Shown here piece by piece: positions 37,291 through 46,438 of a stretch of 64,000 nucleotides of DNA. The DNA is from Demequina sp. NBRC 110056 (GTDB lineage: Bacteria > Actinomycetota > Actinomycetes > Actinomycetales > Demequinaceae). Where the stretch lies: contig NZ_BBRM01000007.1 in the NCBI RefSeq assembly GCF_002090155.1, positions 1-64,000 of the forward strand, in the 5' to 3' direction. The notes beneath the pieces were generated by a model, which did no database searches, had not been told where the DNA came from, and saw only the letters and a program-made list of their open reading frames with translations. A program made the translations under genes and the position numbers. The first letter of the stretch is position 1. Every line of letters begins with the position of its first letter.

Positions 37291-39380
37291 GGCGCACGCT
37301 CGCGGCGACCGCCCTGGTCGCCGCCATGACGCTCGCGCCCGCGGGCGCTGGATGGTCCGTGCTCGCCGCCGAGGAGGACGGACCCGTCTCGGCGACCGTC
37401 GAGGGGTTCGGCCCTGAGGTCCTCTCCCCGGGCCAGTCGCTGTCCGCGGCGGTCACCATCACGAACGCCGCGACCACTCCCGCCACCGACATCTGGGTGG
37501 AGATGTGGGTGACGACGGGGCCCCTCAGCAGCGCCGATGCGCTCGGGGACTTCCTCGACAACCCTCACGAGACGTCGTTGCGGGAGGCGGTGCAGGTTCC
37601 GGAGCAGCCCGAGCCGGTCGAGGTCGACGAGGAGGCGGACGAGGAGGTCGAGCCCGAGGAGCCCGAGGGCGCATCCATCGTCGGCCGTGGCTCGCTGTCC
37701 GTGAGCGTCTCGGCGACGGACGCCGACCTGGGCCTTCCGGCCGACGCCTGGGGCGTCTACGGGCTCGTGATCCAGCTGCGCGCGGGCGACACCATCATCC
37801 CGGTGGATGCGCTGCCCGTGACGTGGACCGACGCCGAGGTGCCCGAGCTGGAGCTCGCGGTTCTCGCGCAGGCCACCGGGTCGGACGCCCGCATGGAGGC
37901 GGTGCTGGGCGCGTCCGCGATCGAGGGAGTCGCCGTCGCGCTCGACCCGAGCCTCGTGACCAATGCCTTGGTGTTCGACCAGGACCTACTCGAGCGCGAG
38001 GTCCTGCCCGTGCCGGCGGGCACGCCCGACGTGACGTCGCTCGCGCACGCCGCCGACGAGCAGATCCTCGCCCAGGCCCTGGCGACCCCGCCCGGGACGA
38101 CGCTCGGCGGCGTCGACCGGAACGCGTGGATCGCGACGCCCGCCGCCATCGATGCCTTGAGCGTCGGCTACGCCGCGGCCAACGGAGCCGCGGCCTCGAT
38201 CGCCCTCGCGACCGCCGACGGCCATGCCGAGGCCGCTGAGGGCGGCACGGTGCGCAGCGTCGACGGTGCCACCGTGCTGGTCGCGGACGCCACGCTGAGC
38301 TCGACCCTCGAGTCCTACCGACCCGGCACCCCGGCCGCGCGTGCCGTCCTCGTCGCGTACTCGGCGCTCGCGGCGGATGCGGCCGACGGCGAGCCCCTGC
38401 TGGTCGCGCCGGGAACGCTGTGGCAGCTGGGTGTCGGCGGGGTGTCCCAGCCGCTCGAGGCCCTCGTCGACGCGCCCTGGACCACGGTCGTGCCGGTCGC
38501 CGACCTCATGGGCGCCGACGGCGAGGCGCTCGAGCTCGAGGGGACCCGCGCCACGGAGCAGGATCTGCCGGCGGCGGACATCGAGCAGCTGGGCGACGCG
38601 ATCGACAGCCTCCGGACCCTCGCGACCACCACCGACCGTCCGGATGCCGCCCTCGCCGACTGGGCCGACCCCGTCGTCCGGGCCGTGCCGCAGGCGATGC
38701 GCGACCTGCCCACCGCCCGCGGCGAGCTCGTGAGCGAGGCGCTCACGGCGACGGACGAGACCCTCGCGGGCGTGCGGATCGCGGAGAGCTCAGACCTCAA
38801 CCTGCTCGCGAACGAGGGAGACATCCCCGTCACGATCGTCAACGAGCTGGACTGGCCCGTGACGGTGACGGTGGACCTGCGCAGCCTGTCGCCCAGCCTC
38901 AACGTCCAGGACCGCCCCGTGGTCACCATCCCCGCGCAGCAGGAGCTCGTCGCGCCGGTGACCGTCGAGGCCGTGTCCTCGGGCAACGTCGGCGTGACCG
39001 TCATCCTGCGCACCTCGACGGGCGTCGCGGTCTCCGACGCGCAGTCCTTCGACGTGCGCATCCGTGCGGACTGGGGAACCGCGGCCACGGCCGTGTTCTC
39101 CGTGCTGCTGGTGCTGCTGCTCATCGCCGGCCTCATCCGCACCGTGCGCCGCGGCCGCAAGGACACCCGCACGAGCCCCCAGCCCGCGCCGGCGACCGCG
39201 CCCAGCTCGCTGGACGAGCCGGACGGGTCGGACGGGTCGGATGACGAGCCACGGCCCGACGAACCACAGCCCGACGAACCACAGCCCGGCGAGGACTCGG
39301 AGGACGGATCCGTCCGGGAGGCCGATGCGCCCGCTGGGACCCCGCCCCCGTCACCTCGCCGCGCGGACGCCGATGAGTGA
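37287..39380 (+). CDS. DUF6049 family secreted, membrane-anchored protein
   Basis: A 697-residue protein. The GTG at 37287 overlaps the NUDIX stop and opens a signal peptide (RRTLAATALVAAMTLAPAGAG). A long extracytoplasmic part of beta domains follows, then one transmembrane helix near residue 600 (TAVFSVLLVLLLIAGLIRTV) and a cytoplasmic tail with tandem Asp-Glu-Pro-Gln-Pro units. The family is found in actinobacteria between the NUDIX gene and murJ, so a role in envelope assembly with MurJ is likely but unproven. Its end overlaps the murJ start by eight bases. Confidence 0.8.
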   Translation: MRRTLAATALVAAMTLAPAGAGWSVLAAEEDGPVSATVEGFGPEVLSPGQSLSAAVTITNAATTPATDIWVEMWVTTGPLSSADALGDFLDNPHETSLREAVQVPEQPEPVEVDEEADEEVEPEEPEGASIVGRGSLSVSVSATDADLGLPADAWGVYGLVIQLRAGDTIIPVDALPVTWTDAEVPELELAVLAQATGSDARMEAVLGASAIEGVAVALDPSLVTNALVFDQDLLEREVLPVPAGTPDVTSLAHAADEQILAQALATPPGTTLGGVDRNAWIATPAAIDALSVGYAAANGAAASIALATADGHAEAAEGGTVRSVDGATVLVADATLSSTLESYRPGTPAARAVLVAYSALAADAADGEPLLVAPGTLWQLGVGGVSQPLEALVDAPWTTVVPVADLMGADGEALELEGTRATEQDLPAADIEQLGDAIDSLRTLATTTDRPDAALADWADPVVRAVPQAMRDLPTARGELVSEALTATDETLAGVRIAESSDLNLLANEGDIPVTIVNELDWPVTVTVDLRSLSPSLNVQDRPVVTIPAQQELVAPVTVEAVSSGNVGVTVILRTSTGVAVSDAQSFDVRIRADWGTAATAVFSVLLVLLLIAGLIRTVRRGRKDTRTSPQPAPATAPSSLDEPDGSDGSDDEPRPDEPQPDEPQPGEDSEDGSVREADAPAGTPPPSPRRADADE

Positions 39381-41091
39381 CCCCAGCCTCCCGGAGGACG
39401 CGGCGGGCGAGGACGCCATGAGCGAGGCGCGCGACGACAGGACGCTCGCGGGCAGGCGGCGGCGCTCGCTCGGCCGGTCGACCGCGGTGATGGCGGCCGG
39501 CACAGCGACGTCTCGCATCCTCGGCGTGGTCCGCGGCGCCCTGCTGGCCGCGGCGATCGGCGTCAACGCGCCGGCGGCGAACGCGTACGACATCGCCAAC
39601 AAGCTCCCCAACGCGATGTTCGCGATCCTCGCCGCAGGCGTCCTGAACGCGGCTCTCGTGCCGCAGATCGTCAAGGCGTTCCACCGCCACGGCGGCGAGC
39701 GCACGGTGCACCGGATCCTCACGATCGGCGGCGTGGTCACGCTCGTCGCGACGGTCGTGTTCACGCTCACGGCACAGGTGTGGGTGAACCTCTACACCCA
39801 CGACTGGGACCCAGAGATGATCGCGCTCGCCACCGCGTTCGCGTACTGGTGCATCCCGCAGCTGTTCTTCTACGGGCTCTACACGCTGCTCGGCGGGGTG
39901 CTCAACGCGCGTGAGCAGTTCGGCCCGTTCATGTGGGCGCCGGTGCTCAACAACGTCGTCGCGATCGTGGGCCTCGTCGCGTACCTGCTGATCTTCAACC
40001 CCTTCGACGAGAACGACATCCTGGGACCGTCCGAGTGGACGCCGGAGATGATCGCGATGATCGGCGGGTTCGCGACGCTCGGCGTCGCCGCGCAGGCGGT
40101 CATCCTCATCATCCCGATGGTGCGCGGCGGCTACCACTACCGCTGGCGCTGGCGCGGGCCCAAGGGCGAGCTCACCACCATCGGGCGCATCGCGAGCTGG
40201 GCGCTCGGCGCGGTGCTGATCGAGCAGGTGGCGGTCATCGCCGCGACGCGCGTCGCGTCGGCGGCCAACCCGGACGGCACCGCCACCGACATCGCGGGAA
40301 ACGCCGCCTACTTCTACGCGATGTCGCTGTACCTGGTGCCGCACTCGCTCGTCACGGTGTCGATCGCGACCGCTCTGTTCACCTCCATGGCTCGCCACGC
40401 GACCAAGGACGACGTGGACGGCCTGCGCGCCGACCTGTCGAAGGGGCTGCGCAACGTCGGCGTGTTCACCGTGTTCGCGACCATCGCGATGATCGTGCTC
40501 GCCCCCTACCTGGTGCGGCTGGTGCTGCCGAGCGTGTCGACCGACGAGGTCACCTCCGTCGCCCAGGTGATGATCGCGATGACGCTGGGCCTCGTCCCCC
40601 TCGGCGGCACCGTGCTGTTCAAACGCATGTACTTCGTGCTCGAGGATGCGAAGTCGATCTTCTACATGCACATCCCCATGGCGATCGCGTGGATCGCCAT
40701 CGCCTACGCCGCGATGGCGCTCACCGAGCCGCAGTGGTGGACCGTGGGCGTGGGCCTCGGACTGGCCGCATCCAACTGGGTGGGGCTCCTCCTGCGAGCC
40801 GGCGGCCTGCGCCGCCGCCTGCACGGGCTCGACGGCCGGCGCGTCATGACCGTCCACCTCAAGTCGCTCGTCGCGGCCCTGGTCGCGGGCGGCGTGGGCT
40901 GGGTCGGGCTGCGCTTCGCGCCCAGCGTCGGCGAGCTCTCAGGAACCTCGGGCATGGCCACCGCAGCGGTCGTCGTGGTGATCGGCGGGATCCTCATGAC
41001 GGCCGTCTACGCCGGCGGGCTCGTGCTGTTGCGGGTCCAGGAGGCGAAGGACGCGGCGCGGCCCCTGCTGCGACGCCTCGGCCGCGGTTAA
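39373..41091 (+). CDS. murJ: lipid II flippase MurJ
   Basis: A 572-residue membrane protein of the MviN/MurJ family with about fourteen transmembrane helices; typical stretches are AAGTATSRILGVVRGALLAA and the NVVAIVGLVAYL region. It moves lipid II across the cytoplasmic membrane for peptidoglycan synthesis. The ATG at 39373 overlaps the preceding gene by eight bases; ATG at 39418 (MSEARDD) is an alternative. The C-terminal pseudokinase found fused in mycobacterial MviN is absent here and encoded by the next gene. Confidence 0.93.
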   Translation: MSDPSLPEDAAGEDAMSEARDDRTLAGRRRRSLGRSTAVMAAGTATSRILGVVRGALLAAAIGVNAPAANAYDIANKLPNAMFAILAAGVLNAALVPQIVKAFHRHGGERTVHRILTIGGVVTLVATVVFTLTAQVWVNLYTHDWDPEMIALATAFAYWCIPQLFFYGLYTLLGGVLNAREQFGPFMWAPVLNNVVAIVGLVAYLLIFNPFDENDILGPSEWTPEMIAMIGGFATLGVAAQAVILIIPMVRGGYHYRWRWRGPKGELTTIGRIASWALGAVLIEQVAVIAATRVASAANPDGTATDIAGNAAYFYAMSLYLVPHSLVTVSIATALFTSMARHATKDDVDGLRADLSKGLRNVGVFTVFATIAMIVLAPYLVRLVLPSVSTDEVTSVAQVMIAMTLGLVPLGGTVLFKRMYFVLEDAKSIFYMHIPMAIAWIAIAYAAMALTEPQWWTVGVGLGLAASNWVGLLLRAGGLRRRLHGLDGRRVMTVHLKSLVAALVAGGVGWVGLRFAPSVGELSGTSGMATAAVVVVIGGILMTAVYAGGLVLLRVQEAKDAARPLLRRLGRG

Positions 41092-41125
41092 CATGGGTCT
41101 CCGGAACGACGACAAGGGGTAGAAG

Positions 41126-42508
41126 GTGCAGGCAGGAGCGACGCTGGGTCGCCGCTTCACCGTGGTCCGCACCGTCGCGCACGACCTGCCCGGAGTCGAG
41201 CGCTGGGTCGCCCAGGACGCGCGCCGCGCCGTCGAGGTCAACCTCGACGTGCTCACGTCGCTCGCGCCCAGCGCGGTGCGCCGTGCCGCGGTGCGCGCCG
41301 CCCAAGTGCGCGACGCCCGCTTCGCGCGGGTGATCGCCTCGGGGCGCGAGGTCGTCGATGGCGAGCGCGTCACGTACGTGGTGACCGAACGCCCCCGGGG
41401 AGTCGACGTCGGCGCGCTCGCCGGCGAGCGCATCGTCCCTCCGGGCGTGACGGCGAGCATCGTCGGCGAGGCCGCCCGCGCCCTCCAGGTCGCGTCGGCC
41501 CAGGGCATCCATCACGGCTACCTCCGGCCCGCGTGCCTGACGGTGACGGACGCCGGCCGCGTGGTCGTCGCGGGCCTCGACGCCGACGGCGAGCTCGCCA
41601 CGCAGGCGAGCCTCGGGCGCGGCTCGACCGAGCAGGCCGACGCGGCCGCGCTCGGCCGCATCCTGCTGGCCCTCATCACCGGCATGGACCCCGCCCAGGT
41701 CACGATCGGCGACCTCCCGGCCGGATTGCCGCTCGCGATGGCGGACCTCGCCCGTGCGGCGGTGGCCGGGACCGGCCCGTCCACGCTCGGACAGGTCGCC
41801 GATGCGCTCGGGCCGGCCGACGTCGCCGGCCTGCGCCGCCTGCGCGGCACCGTGGGCGCGCTCACCGAGGTGGAGCACGAGGAGCCGCCGCGCTCCTCCG
41901 CCGTCGCCATCGGCTCGGGGACCCTCGCGGCCGCGGAGCGCGAGGCGGCCGCCGCCGTCTCCGCCGGGATCGCCGACGCGGTGGTCGCCTACGAGATCGC
42001 GGAGGATCACATCGACACGACGGCGATGACCGTCGCGCCCTCCGAGCCGAGCGCTGGGGGACACCGCCGCGACCCCCGCGCGCAGTACGCGACGCCCGAG
42101 GAGGCGGCTCAGTTCTCGAAGCGCACCCGCAAGGCCGTCGAGCGCACGCGGGACCAGCCGCTCGGGCTCGACACCTTCGAGGACATCAACGACGAGCAGA
42201 ACGCCGGCGACGATCGCTCGCTGTGGCAGGCGATGCTCGAGTTCACGCAGCGCCACGTCCCGGAGAACGCGCCTCTCGACGCTGCCGTCGAGCGCGCCCG
42301 TGAGCGCGCGGGTCGATCCGGACCCATCAACTCTGGTCCCCTGCTCGTCGGACTCGTGCTCACGGGACTGGTGATCATCGGCTTCGTGGCCTACGAGAAC
42401 CTCATCGCGCCGTTCGACCCGGGCGACCAGGTGCGGGAGGACCCGGTGCCGGACTACCCATCCTTCACGTACAGCCCGGAGCCGCTGCCGAGCCCATCCG
42501 CGGAGTAG
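41126..42508 (+). CDS. pseudokinase membrane protein of the murJ cluster
   Basis: A 460-residue protein. Residues 1-250 form a protein-kinase fold that has lost catalysis: the HRD region reads GIHHGYLRPACLTV, and no DFG is seen (VAGLDADGEL instead). A charged linker follows, then one transmembrane helix near residue 410 (LLVGLVLTGLVIIGFVAY) and a short Pro-rich outer tail. In mycobacteria the equivalent domain is part of MviN and, once phosphorylated, binds the FHA protein FhaA to restrain peptidoglycan synthesis. Here it is a separate gene 34 bp after murJ. It starts with GTG after AAGGGGTAGAAG. Confidence 0.8.
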   Translation: MQAGATLGRRFTVVRTVAHDLPGVERWVAQDARRAVEVNLDVLTSLAPSAVRRAAVRAAQVRDARFARVIASGREVVDGERVTYVVTERPRGVDVGALAGERIVPPGVTASIVGEAARALQVASAQGIHHGYLRPACLTVTDAGRVVVAGLDADGELATQASLGRGSTEQADAAALGRILLALITGMDPAQVTIGDLPAGLPLAMADLARAAVAGTGPSTLGQVADALGPADVAGLRRLRGTVGALTEVEHEEPPRSSAVAIGSGTLAAAEREAAAAVSAGIADAVVAYEIAEDHIDTTAMTVAPSEPSAGGHRRDPRAQYATPEEAAQFSKRTRKAVERTRDQPLGLDTFEDINDEQNAGDDRSLWQAMLEFTQRHVPENAPLDAAVERARERAGRSGPINSGPLLVGLVLTGLVIIGFVAYENLIAPFDPGDQVREDPVPDYPSFTYSPEPLPSPSAE

Positions 42509-42619
42509 GGGTTCACCGAACGCTCATCAGGGCACGTTGGTCTCGGGAAGATCCACCCCCTACCATCTGTTACGCATGCGGGCGCGCTGAGCGCCCGTCA
42601 CCGACGTGAAGGAAGCACC

Positions 42620-43942
42620 GTGAGCGACACTCGCACCCTCATCATCGTGGGCTCCGGCCCGGCCGGCTACACCGCCGCGATCTACGCCGCGCGCGCCGGC
42701 CTCAAGCCCCTCGTGGTCGCCGGCTCGATCACCGCGGGCGGCGCGCTCATGAACACCACCGAGGTCGAGAACTTCCCCGGCTTCGTCGAGGGCATCCAGG
42801 GCCCCGAGCTCATGGAGACCCTCCAGGGACAGGCCGAGCGCTTCGGCGCCGAGATCCTCTTCGACGACGTCACCGAGCTGTCGCTCGAGGGCGACGTCAA
42901 GACCGTGACGACCGGCATGGGCAAGACCTTCGAGTCGAGGGCCGTCATTCTCGCGACCGGCTCCGCGTACCGCGAGCTGGGCCTCGAGGACGAGAAGCGC
43001 CTGTCCGGCAAGGGCGTGTCCTGGTGCGCGACGTGCGATGGCTTCTTCTTCCGCGACCAGGAGGTCGTCGTGGTCGGCGGCGGCGACTCCGCGATGGAGG
43101 AGGCGACGTTCCTCACGCGCTTCGCGTCGAAGGTCACCGTGGTCCACCGCCGCGACGAGCTGCGCGCCTCGAAGATCATGGCGGACCGCGCCAAGAACGA
43201 CCCCAAGATCGAGTTCGCGTGGAACTCCGAGGTCGCGGGCCTCGACGGCGACGACAAGCTGGCGGGCGTCCGCCTGCGGGACGTCAACACCGGCGAGGAG
43301 CGCGTCGTCCCTGCTACGGGCCTGTTCGTGGCCATCGGTCACATCCCCCGGTCGGAGCTCGTGACGGGTGTCGTCGACACCGACGCCGAGGGCTACGTGC
43401 TGGTCTCGGGCCGCACCACGGCGACCAACGTCGACGGCGTCTTCGCCTGCGGCGACCTGGTCGACAACCGCTACCGCCAGGCGATCACCGCGGCGGGCTC
43501 CGGCTGTGCCGCCGCGCTCGACGCCCAGCACTTCCTCGACGGGCTCGCCGACGCGGAGGCAGCCGACACCGTCGCGACCGAGACGGTCGTCGAGGAGGCG
43601 CCTGCCGCATCGGCCCCGTCGACGCCCGTCGCCGCGACCGAGGACTCGTTCCAGGACGAGGTCATCAAGTCCGACATCCCCGTGGTCGTCGACTTCTGGG
43701 CCACCTGGTGCGGCCCGTGCCGCGCGGTCGCTCCGCTGCTCGACGAGCTCGCGGAGGAGTACGCCGGCAAGCTCAAGGTCGTGAAGGTCGACACCGACGC
43801 CAACCCGCAGCTGGCCGCCGCGTACGGCGTCACCTCGATCCCGACGATGAACTTCTACAAGGGCGGCGAGGTCGTGAAGTCCGTCGTAGGCGCGAAGCCC
43901 AAGCCCGCCCTCGCGGCGCTGTTCGACGAGGTCATCGCCTAG
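42620..43942 (+). CDS. trxB: thioredoxin reductase-thioredoxin fusion protein
   Basis: A 440-residue hybrid. Residues 1 to about 310 are a flavin-dependent thioredoxin reductase with FAD motif [19 protein letters not shown] motif [10 protein letters not shown] and redox centre CATC at 136-139. An Ala/Glu/Thr-rich linker of about 30 residues joins a complete thioredoxin domain with WCGPC at 363-367 and the cis-Pro segment SIPTMNF. It transfers electrons from NADPH to thioredoxin within one chain and keeps cytoplasmic thiols reduced. Such a fusion is known in Mycobacterium leprae; most actinobacteria have separate trxB and trxA at this site. The GTG start follows GAAGGAAG. Confidence 0.95.
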   Translation: MSDTRTLIIVGSGPAGYTAAIYAARAGLKPLVVAGSITAGGALMNTTEVENFPGFVEGIQGPELMETLQGQAERFGAEILFDDVTELSLEGDVKTVTTGMGKTFESRAVILATGSAYRELGLEDEKRLSGKGVSWCATCDGFFFRDQEVVVVGGGDSAMEEATFLTRFASKVTVVHRRDELRASKIMADRAKNDPKIEFAWNSEVAGLDGDDKLAGVRLRDVNTGEERVVPATGLFVAIGHIPRSELVTGVVDTDAEGYVLVSGRTTATNVDGVFACGDLVDNRYRQAITAAGSGCAAALDAQHFLDGLADAEAADTVATETVVEEAPAASAPSTPVAATEDSFQDEVIKSDIPVVVDFWATWCGPCRAVAPLLDELAEEYAGKLKVVKVDTDANPQLAAAYGVTSIPTMNFYKGGEVVKSVVGAKPKPALAALFDEVIA

Positions 43943-43960
43943 TCACGCTCGCGCTTCACG

Positions 43961-43997
43961 AAGGGGCCGGTGACACCACAGGTGGCACCGGCCTCTT
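43961..43997 (+). terminator. terminator after the trxB-trxA fusion gene
   Basis: AAGGGGCCGGTGACACC pairs with GGTGGCACCGGCCTCTT around ACA, an almost perfect long stem 19 bases beyond the stop codon. Confidence 0.8.
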
Positions 43998-44035
43998 CGC
44001 CTTTCTGCACCGCCGATCATGGGAGACTGGCCCGC

Positions 44036-45337
44036 ATGAGCACCCCCGAGCGCCCCGGCACGCGACTGGACCCCTGGTTCGACTCGTACGCCGCACGAGC
44101 TCACGCGATGCGCGCCTCGGAGATCCGTGCCCTGTTCTCGGTCGCCAACCGCCCCGAGGTGGTCTCTCTCGCGGGAGGCATGCCCTACATCGGCGGCCTG
44201 CCGCTCGAAGAGCTCGCAGAGATGACCAAGCGTCTCGTGCTGGAGCAGGGTGAGGTCGCGCTCCAGTACGGCTCAGGGCAGGGAGACGAGGGGCTCCGCG
44301 AGCACATCACCCAGGTGATGGCGCTCGAGGGCATCAGCGCCCATCCGGACGATGTGGTCGTCACCACCGGCTCGCAGCAGGCCCTCGACCTGGTCACCAA
44401 GATCTTCATCGACCCCGGCGACGTGATCGTCGCCGAGGCACCCTCCTACGTCGGCGCGCTCGGCGTCTTCCGCGCGCACGAGGCCGAGGTGGTGCACGTG
44501 CCCATGGATGCCGACGGACTGGTGCCGAGCGAGCTGGACGCCACCCTCACGCGCCTGCGCGCCGAGGGCCGGCGCGTGAAGTTCCTCTACACCGTGCCCA
44601 ACTTCCACAACCCCGGGGGAGTGACGCTGTCGCTCGAGCGCCGCCCGCAGGTGGTCGAGATCTGCCAGCGTCACGGAGTTCTGATCCTCGAGGACAACCC
44701 CTATGGCCTGCTCGGCTTCGACTCCGAGCCGCTGCCCGCGATGCGGTCTCTCAGTCCCGAAGGCGTGATCTACCTGGGATCATTCTCGAAGACGTTCGCC
44801 CCGGGCTACCGCGTGGGGTGGGCCGTCGCTCCTCACGCCGTGCGCGAGAAGCTGGTGCTCGCGTCCGAGGCGGCGATCCTGTGCCCGTCCAACGCCTCGC
44901 AGCTCGCGATCCGCACCTACCTGGATCACGCGGACTGGAAGGGTCAGATCAAGAAGTTCCAGGAGCAGTACCGGGAGCGCCGCGACGCCATGATCTCGGC
45001 GCTCGAGGAGCACATCCCCGACGCGTCGTGGAACGTGCCCGAGGGAGGCTTCTACGTGTGGGTGCGGCTGCCCGAGGGGCTCGACTCCAAGTCGATGCTC
45101 CCGCGGGCCATCACGGCCCGCGTCGCCTACGTGGCGGGCACCGCCTTCTACATGGACGGCTCCGGCTCGACCCACATGCGGTTGTCGTACTGCTACCCGA
45201 CGCCCGAGCGCATCCGCGAGGGCGTACGGCGACTCGCCGGCGTGGTCGACGCCGAGCTCGAGGCCGTCAGCATCTTCGGCCGCGAGTACCGCCCCGGTGG
45301 CGGCACCGTCGACTTCCCGTCTCCCGACCTGGCGTGA
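44036..45337 (+). CDS. PLP-dependent aminotransferase (class I, LysN/MocR-like)
   Basis: A 433-residue fold-type I aminotransferase. The PLP-binding Lys is in LGSFSKTFAPGYRVGW, with TVPNFHNPGG and EDNPYGLL as other cofactor-contacting segments and GSTHMRLSYCYP near the end. It resembles the aminotransferase part of MocR regulators and 2-aminoadipate transaminases but has no DNA-binding domain. The ATG at 44036 is chosen because upstream in-frame codons run into the terminator. It is 30 bp ahead of the ATP-grasp ligase gene and likely works in the same pathway. The substrate is unknown. Confidence 0.85.
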   Translation: MSTPERPGTRLDPWFDSYAARAHAMRASEIRALFSVANRPEVVSLAGGMPYIGGLPLEELAEMTKRLVLEQGEVALQYGSGQGDEGLREHITQVMALEGISAHPDDVVVTTGSQQALDLVTKIFIDPGDVIVAEAPSYVGALGVFRAHEAEVVHVPMDADGLVPSELDATLTRLRAEGRRVKFLYTVPNFHNPGGVTLSLERRPQVVEICQRHGVLILEDNPYGLLGFDSEPLPAMRSLSPEGVIYLGSFSKTFAPGYRVGWAVAPHAVREKLVLASEAAILCPSNASQLAIRTYLDHADWKGQIKKFQEQYRERRDAMISALEEHIPDASWNVPEGGFYVWVRLPEGLDSKSMLPRAITARVAYVAGTAFYMDGSGSTHMRLSYCYPTPERIREGVRRLAGVVDAELEAVSIFGREYRPGGGTVDFPSPDLA

Positions 45338-45367
45338 CGGAGCGCCACCAACGCTTGGAGGACTGAC

Positions 45368-46297
45368 ATGGACGTGATGATCCTGGCCGGCGGACTCTCG
45401 CACGAGCGGGACGTGTCCGTGCGGTCTGGGCGGCGCGTCGCGGAGGAGCTCCGCGACCGCGGCTTGAAGGTTTCGATTCATGACGTTGACATGAACTTGA
45501 TTCCCGCTTTGCACGCGAGCCCCGATGCGGTGGTGTGGCCCTTGCTGCACGGCGCGTCGGGCGAGGATGGCTCGCTCCAGGCCCTGCTGGAGCTCGCCGG
45601 GTCGCGCTACGTGGGCACGCGCTCCAAGGAGGCGCGCGTCGCGTGGGTGAAGTCGGTCGCGAAGGCCGTCTACGGCCGCGACGGCATCGCGACGCCCGAG
45701 TACGTCACGCTGCCGCAGTCCCTGTTCCGTGAGGTCGGTGCCGAACAGGTGCTCGACGCGATCGTCGAGCGCTTCGGCCTTCCCGTCGTCGTCAAGCCCG
45801 CGCGTGGAGGCTCGGCCCTCGGCGTCTCGCTCGTCACCGAGCGAGCCGACATGGCTCGGGCGATGGTGCACTGCTTCGCCTACGGGGACACCGCGCTGAT
45901 CGAGAAGGCGATCGACGGCGTCGAGGTGGCCGTGTCCGTCCTCGGCACGGGCGACGAGGCTCACGCGCTCGCTCCCGTCGAGATCGTCTGCGACGGTCCC
46001 TACGACTACGACGCTCGCTACAACCCCGGGCGCGTCGAGTACTTCACGCCGGCCCGTTTGGACGAGGCGTCGACCTCCGCCGTGACCGAGGCTGCCGTCG
46101 GAGTCCACCGACGCCTGGGCCTACGCGACCTGTCGCGGATCGACATCATCCTCGATGCCGCGGGCGACGCATACGTCCTCGACGTCAACATCGCCCCCGG
46201 CCTGACCGAGACGTCCCTGTTCCCGCAGGCCGCCGTCGCAGGGGGAGAGGACCTCGGCGCGCTGTACGAGCGCATCGTCAAGAGCGCCACGCGCTAG
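45368..46297 (+). CDS. D-alanine-D-alanine ligase-like ATP-grasp enzyme
   Basis: A 309-residue ATP-grasp ligase starting MILAGGLSHERDVSVRSG. Central ATP-binding VVVKPARGGSALGVSLV and C-terminal DIILDAAGDAYVLDVNIAPG match the Ddl family, but the Ddl sequence around NTxPGMT reads NIAPGLT and the protein is shorter than typical Ddl (about 350). It would join two amino acids or similar units with ATP. A main ddl usually lies elsewhere in actinobacteria, so this may be a paralogue with another substrate. TTGGAGGAC serves as its ribosome binding site. Confidence 0.8.
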   Translation: MDVMILAGGLSHERDVSVRSGRRVAEELRDRGLKVSIHDVDMNLIPALHASPDAVVWPLLHGASGEDGSLQALLELAGSRYVGTRSKEARVAWVKSVAKAVYGRDGIATPEYVTLPQSLFREVGAEQVLDAIVERFGLPVVVKPARGGSALGVSLVTERADMARAMVHCFAYGDTALIEKAIDGVEVAVSVLGTGDEAHALAPVEIVCDGPYDYDARYNPGRVEYFTPARLDEASTSAVTEAAVGVHRRLGLRDLSRIDIILDAAGDAYVLDVNIAPGLTETSLFPQAAVAGGEDLGALYERIVKSATR

Positions 46298-46438
46298 GGC
46301 ATCGTTCCAGGTAGACGGCCGTTCTGCGGGTCAGAGTGTCTGTGGGTCTGTGGCTCTGTGAGCCGTGGTCGAGGGCGAGAGCTACCGACGCGCCGCGCGG
46401 ATCTGAGGCCGTCCGGCGGGCGCGGGGTTCGCGCGAGG

